Source: Melieria omissa
Taxonomy: Eukaryota; Arthropoda; Insecta; Diptera; Ulidiidae
NCBI GenBank assembly: GCA_963971225.1
Contig: OZ020269.1
Span: 3,782,001-3,846,000, forward strand
Direction: 5' to 3'
DNA length: 64,000 nt
Each line of letters opens with the position of its first letter. The first letter of the stretch is position 1. Below the pieces are notes generated by a model, which saw only the letters and a list, made by a program, of their open reading frames with translations, was not told where the DNA came from and made no database searches. Both the position numbers and the translations under genes were made by a program. Below, in pieces: positions 49,648-59,739 of this stretch.

Positions 49648-50957
49648 CTACATCCAGCGCACATTGCGCCGGCTCTCGTTCAGCAGGCTGCTGTACAACA
49701 TCCAGCCGAACACAGCGGCGACAATCTAGAGAAACAACAACACACTCGTTACACTCCGCTTGCCGCAGTCGACAATTGTTCGATGTTACCTCGCCAACGA
49801 TCAGAATCCAGCTGACAATGCTGAACATCAGCATTTTATTTGCCAAATATTCCTCGAACTTCTCCTGACAGCCCACGGAATAAATGTTTTCCACCAAGTG
49901 GCAGTCGTGCTCTATGCAGCAGGTTTTCGGTATGGCCTGCTTGATCCGCACATAGTCGTCGGTGTTGTTCACGCCACAGCAGTGCAACTGCAAGAGGTAA
50001 TTGCCCAGTCACAAGTCCGAGAACCTGCACGTCGCACCCTTCGTCGCACTCACCCAGTCCTCGTAGAAGGCCAGCGCGTCCGGTTGTTTGTGCTCCCACA
50101 GCTCCTCGAAGCCGTCGCGCACACTGCCCGACAGACCGTCCTTGGCGCCCTGCGACGCCATGCTGGCCATGATGAGCTGCACCGCAACAAGCACCGCCAC
50201 GCTGATGACATACTGCAATGAGCAACGAGCAATGAGCAACGGGCGTCGACTCATGGCGACAGACTCACAATTAGCAGTTTCCTGCGGGATTCGTGTATCG
50301 CCGCCAAGCAGCCAAATATCGAAATTATCACAATCAAGACACCGAGCGTGATTATGAGGCCAGCGGCGACATTCTCGCCGTGATCGATGCTGTTGTCGGC
50401 AGCGCTGACCAGTATGAAGATGCCGAATGCTACCAGAACGAGTCCAAGCACCTGAAAGTGGTCCACATAATCGACTATACACAATACCATAGAGTTTAAA
50501 TTCAGTTCTCCAAGGACCTTATTGCATTTAACAATTTGAATGCTTTAAATAGTTAAGAAAGAACAGCTGATATTTAACAAGGAAGGGGTTTGATTCGACA
50601 TATCCTGACAGTAACGCCATGGACTGTTCTCGTTGATATTTGCACGTGTGAATTGTCTATGCTGCAGCTGAGTCAAGTGAATTTTATGACTTTGAAAATA
50701 TTTGTATACACACATTGCGGTGAAGGCTGAACACACGTCGCCATTTGTTGACCAAAAACCCATACACATTCGATATGTATTGTATGGATGAGCAGGATGA
50801 CCAGCTGCGCCCATTTGCCCAAAGAATATAGCAGGATAAGTGGCCAGCAGTGACAAACGATCTATACAACGGACGCGTACAATTAGCAAATACTCACCGC
50901 AAACACGAAATTCAGAAGCAACAAAACATGCTTCACAGTTGCTGTCGCCAGACCCAT
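49648..50957 (-). CDS. tetraspanin T11
   Basis: Five exons give 225 residues: 50957-50898, 50451-50269, 50212-50054, 49987-49790 and 49725-49648, phase 0. The start is MGLATATVKHVL without Cys3. Exon 2 is 61 codons, longer than usual, and TM2 ends FGCLAAIHES. Exon 3 ends EDW, then exon 4 starts LHCCG. The loop has six Cys (CCG, KTCC, HDC, VGC) and a sequon NNTD. TM4 reads IVAAVFGWMLYSSLLNE and the tail is SRRNVRWM. With T12 and T13 it forms a recognisable subgroup: Trp at the end of exon 3, LxCCG at the start of exon 4, and loss of the TM2 CCG. Confidence 0.93.
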
Positions 50958-53110
50958 GCTGGCGTTTGGTTATTTACACTTTGAAGTCTGTGGAGCGGGC
51001 ACCCGTCTGATTTGCTGATCTATTCCAATTGCGCCGTTCACGTTGTCTGCCAAAGTGCTCTGCCCAATCGTGTGTCGTGATGTAATGCACACGAAGAGTG
51101 GAAATCAGAAAAGTAATTTAAGTTTTGAATGGGTTTTACAAAAAAGGCAAGTCGACATTGGCGGCAACGTCACAGCCATAAATTCGCGTTTATTACCTTT
51201 GGCGTTTATTACGATTCGCTCTCGACTGGACTCGAAAGCTTCTTCAAGCCGTTTGGAAAACTTATCCGTTCAATACTCAATGTTCAGCGTTCCGTTCGTG
51301 GCGCGGCGCACTGCTTGCGTTACTGAACTGAAACATTGCACAAATTCAGAAATTTGTATTTTTGTTTTGAGACACACGTTCGCTTCACCCCGTTCGGCAG
51401 CGGCGGCTAGTCGCGCTGGTTCTGCCTGTTCTGCCACCTACTCGCACAATCTCCTAAACACACCTACACACACATACATACCTGTGGACATATCTCATAC
51501 TATCTGGTTGCGCACTTTGTTTTGCTCTCGAATCGGCTTTCTGTTTTGATTTCGGCACACACACACACGAACGCTGCAAGTTCGGCATTTCGGAGATGAA
51601 TTACTTCTTGGACAAGCGTGCGCGGGCGTCGTTTTCAGTGAAAGCGCTTTGAACAGGTTCTCAGCGCCATTAATTCCACGCGCCATCGAGGCGACAGGTG
51701 CACGCGCAGCCAACTGTCACCGTTGCGGGGCTTCACTGTGTCGACTGCACTGTTCAGCGAACTAAAGCTCCCGAACTCTAAACACTGGCAGTGATTCAAT
51801 ACTTTTGGAAAAGTTGAAGTTCGACTATACGAGCGATTTCATAAATGTTTGTTTGTTAGTTACAATTTTTTATGGATCATAAAAATTGCATTTATAGTTT
51901 CTAAATCTCTTCAGTTGAATATAGGTTGATATACGAGTATCGTATAGCGGCGTAAATGTAAATGTTATAAAACTAGATTTTATCAAAATTATTTTCTTAA
52001 AAAATATTTATTTATTTATTTAGAAATGTTTAAAAAAATTTATTTTTTTTTGTTTTTAATGTTTAAATGTTATGTTAAAAAAATTTTTTTTAAACAATAT
52101 AAAATTATAGCTATGTGGTCTTAAGCTAAAAAAAATTGTAAAAAAGAAATAATGAACTAGGTAAATTGCTCTGCGCTGTTTCAATTATAAAACCGCAGCT
52201 CAATACACAAATCTTCTATCCTCGCCAACTATAAATTTAGTTGCGAACTTTATCAATTGAAGTGGAAAATTTAGGAATCAAGTCACTTTGAAACCTCCAA
52301 CAAAATTCAGATATTCCATTGTTAGGGATCCTGTAGTGCTCCCATCGCAATAGCATCTTTGTCGGTGCTGTGTTTTCCCTCCGATCAACATGAACAACCT
52401 GGCTTTTATTTATTTATTAATTTTTTTATTTATTTCTGTATGTATGTATGTATGTATTTATTTATTTATTCCCTCTCAACATTCTTGTACTCGCATTCAC
52501 CCACGGCTCCCTCCAATCCTTCAATTAAATACCATTACGGTCCATGTTTTACTTGGGAACTATTCAGTTTTCTTTATTTTCTTTAAGTATTTCATTACAT
52601 TTGCTTAGATTTTCAATTTCGTTAAAATTGTCCTTCCCTTATTACAACAACTATGAGTTAAATATTATATACTCCAACTTGAAATTAAATAATACGTGTC
52701 AAGTAAAATGCGTTCTAATTCGATACCAAATTTAATAAAGGAAAATGGCAACATGCACAGTAAAGTTCAGAAATGTTTTGATTTAAATTTGCAAACTGGC
52801 ACGAACACGATGTGTTCACGCTTGAATAAACTACATATTTCATAACATTGACATAATTTTTCATAGAATATGCGGAAATCTAACATGAATGTCGTGTCGG
52901 TGAAATAATCTCAGCCATGGTCTATGAACACTTTTTAATTTTTTTCATGGGTGGTGAAGTAATTTTGTGCAACCACACATTTTCCTCTTCAAATTTGTAC
53001 ATTGTAATAGTAATAGTTGTTGTATATTGTAATAGTAACTTTGAAACGAATAGCAGACATTTCAAGTCAATTTCATAAATCATTGTCACACTGTGCGTGA
53101 AATTTGCCCT
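50958..53110. other. intergenic between T11 and the long hairpin
   Basis: No gene is supported. A 168-codon plus frame (51043-51549) lies antisense to the T11 promoter and is probably chance. A (TATT)n/(TATG)n microsatellite lies at about 52408-52470. 51940-52160 is extremely AT-rich. Confidence 0.4.
52408..52470. repeat. (TTTA)n/(TATG)n microsatellite
   Basis: Tandem TTTA and TATG tetramers alternate over about 60 bp; open frames across them are artefacts of the repeat. Confidence 0.7.
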
Positions 53111-53781
53111 CAAAAATTTAGACATGGGGGGGACCTACTGAGTGAGTTTCCTATAGGTATACTGAGTTGAGATCCACCAGCCGTTTGGTAAGATTGGCTC
53201 TAGTTTAAGAGAAATCCGACTTTGAAGTTTGGTAATTTTCGGGAAGTTTGTCGCTTAAGTCTTCGAACATTTAAATGCTAATAGGTCCTAAATCGTTCCG
53301 AATATCGCTTTACTGTCTTCGGCAAGTTTTTAGATATTTTAACGACCAACAAATTTGCTTAAGACACCAATGCAAAAAAACCACATTCAAACTGTGTAAT
53401 TGCGATATGTGCATTTTTTGGCGCAGCGCAACGTGGCGTATGAGTGTCATTTAATTGTAATATTAATATAAATAAATGGCACTCATACGCCACGTTGCGC
53501 TGCGCAAAAAAATGCATATATCGCAATTACACAGTTTGAATGTGGTTGTTTTGCATTGGTGTTTTAAGCAAATTTGTTGGTCGTTAAAATATCTAAAACT
53601 TTCCAATGACAGTAAAGCGATATTCGGAACGATTTAGGACCTATTAGCATTTGAAAATGAGCAAACTTCAAAGTCGGATTTCTGTTAAACTAGAGCCAAT
53701 CCAGCCAAACGGCTGGTGGATCTCAACTCAGTATACCTATGAAAACTCGCTCTGTAAGTCCCCCCCATGTCTGAATTTTCG
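53111..53781. mobile_element. 0.67-kb long hairpin (fold-back element or hpRNA source)
   Basis: The left arm (53111-53452) and right arm (53474-53781) are near-perfect inverted copies around a loop of about 21 nt. Outer ends read AAAATTTAGACATGGGGGGG and, inverted, AAAATTCAGACATGGGGGGG. The inner 170 bp pair closely; the match includes GCGCAGCGCAACGTGGCGTATGAGTG and its inverse. The left arm carries about 30 extra bases near 53240-53270. No open frame of interest exists. It may be a fold-back/MITE element or, if transcribed, a precursor of hairpin-derived siRNAs. It lies in the T11-T12 intergenic region. Confidence 0.85.
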
Positions 53782-54117
53782 ACTTGCACAGTGTTATTAA
53801 TTACAAGCACATTTATATTATATGTAGGTAAATAAATTTTCTCTATATTTCCATAAATCAAACTACTTCAATTCTATTTATACATTGCTATACATTAGCT
53901 AAATATATAACCGCACTAAGGTCGACTTTTCAAATCAAGTCACTTAAAACTAAACAACAATATTTGCCTCCCCCAAAGGTTCCCCACACGGCACGTAGCC
54001 CGCATTATTGCCTCTGACGTTACTCGATTCGAAAGAACCATTTTCAGTAATGGTTATACGAATTGATCAGCAAGTCGTAGCATTATTCGTCAATGTGCGC
54101 AGCCGAAGCTAGCACCC
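53782..54117. other. 3' flank of T12
   Basis: This AT-rich stretch of 336 bp has no gene and no clear AATAAA on the minus strand. Confidence 0.35.
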
Positions 54118-56835
54118 TCAGTTGTAGAATCGTATGCGGTCCCTATAGTTTCGTAGGCTGTCGACTAGCACGCACGCGAACACCGAGCCTGTGAACTGAG
54201 ATAAATCAATAGATTGGAATTGTTGGATGGGGGATTGCAGTGGACGCACCTCTAAGACGATCAGCAGCCAGCTGACTGTGTTGAAGCTGTGCGTCTTCGC
54301 CTGCACATACTCCTTGAACTTCTTCTCACAGCCATCCACGTAGACGTTGTACACATTCGAGCAGTCGCGATCCCTGCAACAGCTCGGCGGAAGCACCTTG
54401 TCCAGCAGGTAGTAGTCGGCGGCCCTGTTCTTGCCGCAACATTGCAACTGCAAGTCGACGAAATGTTCATTCAATTCGTCCGAAACTCAAAATGATCTTC
54501 TACCGAGCACATTTGTCCGTACTCACCCACTCTTCGTAATAGGACAATGTGCTGTTTGTGTGATCCTCTTTGTCCCACAGCTCGTCAAAGCCCTGCTGCA
54601 GCCCCTCCGACAGGCTGCCTGTCGCAGCCGTGTAGCTAATGCTCACCAGTATTATTTGTATGACTAGCAGAACGACTAAAACTATAGCATACTAGAGTGG
54701 GAAAGAAAATTGGAGAAAGTTGGTTAGATGAAAGAATTCAGCCACTGTGGAGCAGCGTTGCCCACGTAACATATATTCGCTCATGGTGCATTTACTTACA
54801 CTAACTAACATGCTCTTAGACTCCATATACGCAGAGAGACCTCCAAATGTGGCAATTATCAGCACCACTGTGCCCAGCACGACCGTCACGGTGCCCACCA
54901 AAACTTCACTGTCATCGAATTCGGCATCTTTGATGTTGTTCAAAAGCCAGGCCCCAAACCAGATCAAAATAATGCCAAGAATCTGAATTAAGAGGAAGTT
55001 TATAGAGTTTTCAATTCAATGGCGAAACATGTCTCGCAACCAGAGACCCGGACCAACATTTTTCTACCTAATGCTGCCTACCTAACTGGGTATGTGACAG
55101 GGTCAAGATTTTATCATGGACCATTGATGAGGTTCTATGAGAGGTTCAACGTCATCGACGTGTCAGAACTTGTCGTCTTAAATTTTAGAACCGAGAACGT
55201 TAGAAGTGATTCCGCGCAAAACCCTCAAGGAAATCATAGTATTTGCAAAATATTAATTTTTGAGCGAAATTTTCTTCAGCCTTTCAGTTTTGATAATAAA
55301 ATAAACAACTACAGAAACAAAAATGTCTGTCAGTGTTTGGTTTTCAGTGTTTGGTGTTGTGTATAAATCGATGCTTGTATATTGCATCGTTATTCAATAT
55401 ACAGGCGTCGATGGGTACAAAAGGGATTTCTTAACGGTACAAAACGGGCGATAATGACAGCTGTCAAATGTACATTTTGCTTTTTGTGGAATGTAGTTTT
55501 AGTTACGGTAAAAGCGAAAAAACTCGAAAGAACAACTTTGACTTGTTGTGTGGGCAGAGCTTTTTGGTGTAAACACCAAAAAGTGTATGTATGTACATAG
55601 ATAGCACAAGCCGTTCGCTTTTCGACGCACCTTTAACCCATTAAAACCTGACCCCAGAAGGGCTTGTGCGATTTCCATAAAATTTTACACAATCTTAGTA
55701 ATTGACCTAATCAAGAAAAAAAATGAAGCAAATAATTCATACCCCCACCCCCTGAACCAGGAGGGTACGTTGCGCAAACGCAATTTGGGCCTTAGTCACA
55801 TACAAAACATAAAATTAGAAAACAAAAAAATTTGTTTAAACTTATTTTTAAATAGTTTAGCATTACAAAATGCAGCCCACAAAGGGATTTTGATAGGTTT
55901 GAAGAATAAGTATTTTTAATTGAATTTCAAAAATTCCCCAAAAAAAACCTTTGACTTTGGATCGAAAAAAAGATATGAATATTTAAAAAATTTTGAAATT
56001 TGAGTATGGCAGAATCTAAAACGATCAATTCGAATCCAATTCTACCCATTTTCAAGTCTTATATGTTTATGAATTACTTAATGTAGCGAAATTCTCAAAC
56101 GTTGCGCAAACGCAACGCTCAGGGCTTAATGGGTTAAACTGTTGGAGAATGAATAATAAATATAATAAAACAAAGCTTTCGCAAGCTCGCAACATTTTTA
56201 TTTCAGCTTTTTTCAGTGTGAATGCGCCGTGTGGACTGTGGGATGCGGTGAACTAATGTTTGGCATTGCCGCCAAATGTCATGCAATTTTTGTATTCACC
56301 TTTTATGTTTCGTTTGCAAATTATTTATAAATAATCCAAACGAAAACGCTGCCTTAGCGCTGCCGTTTTCAGCTAACAAACTGTAAAGCAAAACAGAAAT
56401 TTTACGATATCGACAACAAATAACAATAACACTGGCAAAACAATTGTCAGAGCCTGTATGTATGTATGTATGCCTATGCCAGCAGGTGTGTTTGTGCGCT
56501 GAATTTGTTGCAAAGTGGTCGCATTTGCCGAACTAAGAGAATTGTTATTTTTAAATGGGTGATGCGAGTAACACAAATGACTAATTTGTGTCGTCGATAT
56601 GTGGGCCAGGAATCACTCGGCAATGCATCTGGGTCGCTGCTAATCAGTTTATTGGCCGTAATTAATGTTCTTGTCTCTTTTTCTTCTCATTTAAAGGATT
56701 TCGTTTGAGTTTTTAAGTTAGGTGCTTTAAGATATCTTCCGCCACTCACAGCACTCCCAGCTTCCGCATACTCACCGCGCACAACGCGTTGAACGCGAAA
56801 AGCGTTTGCTTGAGGCACCTTGGCGTGCAGTGCAT
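54118..56835 (-). CDS. tetraspanin T12
   Basis: Five exons give 227 residues: 56835-56776, 54982-54800, 54691-54527, 54447-54250 and 54195-54118, all phase 0. It starts MHCTPRCLKQ with Cys3. Exon 2 is 61 codons, as in T11; TM2 ends FGGLSAYMES, so both Cys of CCG are lost. Exon 3 ends YYEEW and exon 4 starts LQCCG. The loop has six Cys (CCG, PSCC, RDC, DGC) and a sequon NSTL. Tail: RNYRDRIRFYN. The exon 2 donor could be misread; GTAAGT after VS gives the same exon length as T11. Intron 1 is about 1.8 kb and hosts a TTAA-flanked transposon. It is the closest relative of T11 in the window. Confidence 0.92.
55637..56133. mobile_element. TTAA-flanked (piggyBac-type) MITE in T12 intron 1
   Basis: The element starts CCCATTAAAACCTGA and ends with the inverse TCAGGGCTTAATGGG, directly flanked by TTAA at 55633-55636 and 56134-56137. 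CCC...GGG ends at a TTAA duplication are the signature of piggyBac-type elements. A 15-bp word GTTGCGCAAACGCAA is present at both 55769-55783 and 56101-56115 in the same orientation. At 497 bp with no transposase frame, it is non-autonomous. Confidence 0.8.
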
Positions 56836-58861
56836 AGTGTCTCCGCAACGCACAAATTACTTTTAACACTTTAACGTTGTCCGCAATTATTGCTCAATGC
56901 GCGGTGGAATTTCTTTCGTAAGTCAATCGGCAAGATTCCTTGCGAACGACGACGTGCGGAGCCTTGAAACGGAGGCGTAGCTAGAGACACGGCGCCGCAC
57001 TTTCACGCTGGTGGGCACTTTCAAAGCACGTTCGCGTATCTTTCACAACTGAGTCGAGTCGAGCCGAGTCGAGTGGAAAAGGCAGATGGCACTTTGTTCG
57101 CTCGCCGCGGCCGCGTTGCTGCTGCTGCTGTACCTAGGAAGTCACTGGTCGACGACAAAATCTCGTCATGTGGCATTTTGAAATTTTCTGATTGTTAATA
57201 ATTTTCGGTGGTCTGCTGTTTTCCCCTTTTATTTAGTTGTTTGTTGGCTTTTTGTGTTCTGCCAGCAGTTTCGCTGCTTTCCGCTGGCATTGCTGCCATA
57301 CGGTTGGCTTTAAAAATGCCGTAAAAACTGAAACAAAAGTAAATAAAAATAAACATCGAAAGCAAAATGAAAATGAAATGTAGAGAGTCAGACAACTCTC
57401 CTACGCCACGACATAATGCGACAGCGACATAAGCGGCGGAAGCTGCGGGCGGCCGTTAGACGCAGCCGCGCTGCACCAGACGCGGTTCGACCACACCGCG
57501 GCCACGGCAGCATTCATTCATTCGTTCATTCATACTCACTGGGGCGCCGCGCGCCTCGCACCTCACCGTCGGCCGAAACAACAAAACCATCGAAACGCTT
57601 CAACAAATTTGGTATAAACACAAAAACGCCTCCGTCCGTCTTGGCCGATTCGTGTGCAGACGAATCGACTGTTGTTGTAAACTAAATAATAACTAAATAA
57701 ATAAACAATCTTCTTCGATAATCTGTATAGAACCGTTTAAATGGCGTCATCATCTTCTCATCCGCGAGTCGTGTTTTTAAAATGGGCGGTTTCCAGTGAT
57801 TGACATGTGAGGCAGCTCATTCCAGCCGATTTCTCTTTATGTTCTACACGAAAGCCTTAACTCATGCTGATATTTATGTTTAATTCAGGTATGATCGGGT
57901 AATCTGCATTGAAATGCGTTTTGTCGGGTGGGCTTTTCGTCGGCTATGCAGAAGAACCGATCTCTATCAAAGTTGCTATTCGTTGTTTTATGTATTATTA
58001 GCAAACACTATCGAATTAAGTTATGCAGACCTTTGCCCAAATATCGCCATGTGTTGTCATATAACAAATTAACATTTATCACGCTGCGGCTGTCACAAAA
58101 ACCGTTTGTCTTATAGACGTGGTGAACCAAACTGAAGCTTCTGGACGACAGACAGTGGAAGCAAAAAAACAAGCATTTCCATCTTAATGGCCACCAAATT
58201 AACTTAGTGTGTACCAATCAAAACTAATGCATTATCCTTAGACTTAGTTGTTTTATTATTGCTTAGAGCATTATTTTTGGTTAATAACAATTAGTCAAAC
58301 TTAAACTTAGAGTACATACAATAAATTGCTCAAAGAAATGCGCCTAGAAAATAGTGTAACAACAGTTATTGCCAATTGCAATTACCCAAAGTCGTAACTG
58401 GGCCAAAATCGGCAATAATTTTCTGATTTGCATCAGCCAAATGCAGTTGTTTGCCACCCTTCTTGTTTCTCTCAAATTGTACACTTTAAACACTAAACAA
58501 AGGCGTATGTGGATTTAGATGCGTTTGGTAAATGGAAAGCAAATATCAGTGTTATGCGTCGAATTAGGTTAAAGATTTGCACTTAAGTCTACGGGTTCTA
58601 GTTTAGGACTCGGATTTTGTATTCTCCGTCAAGTATTTTCGGTTGAACACCGTTTGGCACTTCGTTTCTAAATATCAGAAGTCATCGTTGGTGCTGCTGA
58701 GCTGCTGAGCGTGAGGTAGACTAGCAAAATCCATTTTACAACAATTTAACTGACTATAAACAACTTCGTTCTCAACAATTCATTTCGTGAACACAAATTT
58801 AGTACATAAATACGATTTAATTCTTTGGCCTGCATTCGAGTGTGGCGAGTGGGTTGCACGC
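56836..58861. other. intergenic between T12 and T13
   Basis: This is the 5' flank of T12 and the 3' flank of T13. A GAGTCGAGTCGAGCCGAG repeat lies near 57050-57075. Frames at 57416-57685 are basic and low-complexity. TTTATT near 58250 could be a minus-strand AATAAA for T13 but is 0.6 kb away. No gene is called. Confidence 0.4.
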
Positions 58862-59739
58862 TCACTTCGGATAGTACTTCGAGCGGCGCCAGCGATTCAG
58901 AATGCTGTTGGCCAGCACGTAGGCGAAGGCGGCGCAAATGAGCTGCAATGAAACAAAAACAACAATAAATGCAGTTGTGAAAAGTGAAGCGACGAAAGTG
59001 TTCACCTCCACTAGCACCAAAATAATGGCGAAGACATTGAACGCTGTCCAGCGATCGGAAATGTAGTCCAGGAACTTCTGGCGGCAACCGTCCAGGTTGA
59101 GCTTGTCGTCGGCGTTGTAGCAGCTGTAGGGCGGCAGTATGTAGTCGTTGGGGCCGACGTTGCCGCAGCAATCGAGCTGGTGAAATCGGAAGTGGTTGCC
59201 CAACGCAACCAATCACAATTTAGTAAACGATTTGCATACAAACGAAACCGAAAGCGACCCTACCCAGCGTTCCAAGCTCGCGATTTGGCTGGCATTTCCG
59301 GGCTTGATGGGCACCGTCTGGCCCTGCCATAGCTGGTCGAAGGTCTTGTCGACGTTGATCAGCAGCGACGATTTGAATACCCAAAAGAAGCCAACAATCA
59401 GCACTTGCAGCACGACCAGAATCACCAAAATGGCGACGAACTATAAATGGTAGCGCGGAAAAAATCAAACACACACCGATCGTAAACCAATCAGCAATTA
59501 ACGCAATCCGTACAATAAAATATAAATCAATGATTGCCGCACACAGACGGCAGTCGGCGCGTGCACTGACTCACCGTCTTCGATAGGCGACTGCTTTCGC
59601 GCACTGCGCCTAAGCTGCCAAAGCCGGCGTTCAGCAGCACTATCAGTCCCAGGCCGATAATCACAAACGCGGCGGTGTGGAAGTGGTCGAACTTGAGTAT
59701 AATGTAGACGCCGATGCCAATGACGACAAAGCCGAGGAG
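58862..59739 (-). CDS. tetraspanin T13 (first exon not found)
   Basis: Four exons are clear: 59739-59575, 59440-59264, 59176-59006 and 58942-58862, all phase 0, giving 197 residues beginning inside TM1 (LLGFVVIGIG). TM2 ends FGSLGAVRES without CCG. Exon 3 ends LERW and exon 4 starts LDCCG, grouping it with T11 and T12. The large loop is the smallest here, 57 codons against 66, with four Cys (CCG, YSCY, DGC) and one sequon (NAS) before it. Tail: NRWRRSKYYPK. The acceptor CGCAG before LLG shows that an upstream exon must exist. I found no 20-codon M...KY...N exon between 59740 and the window end, so exon 1 may lie beyond 64000, be divergent or be lost. Confidence 0.88.
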
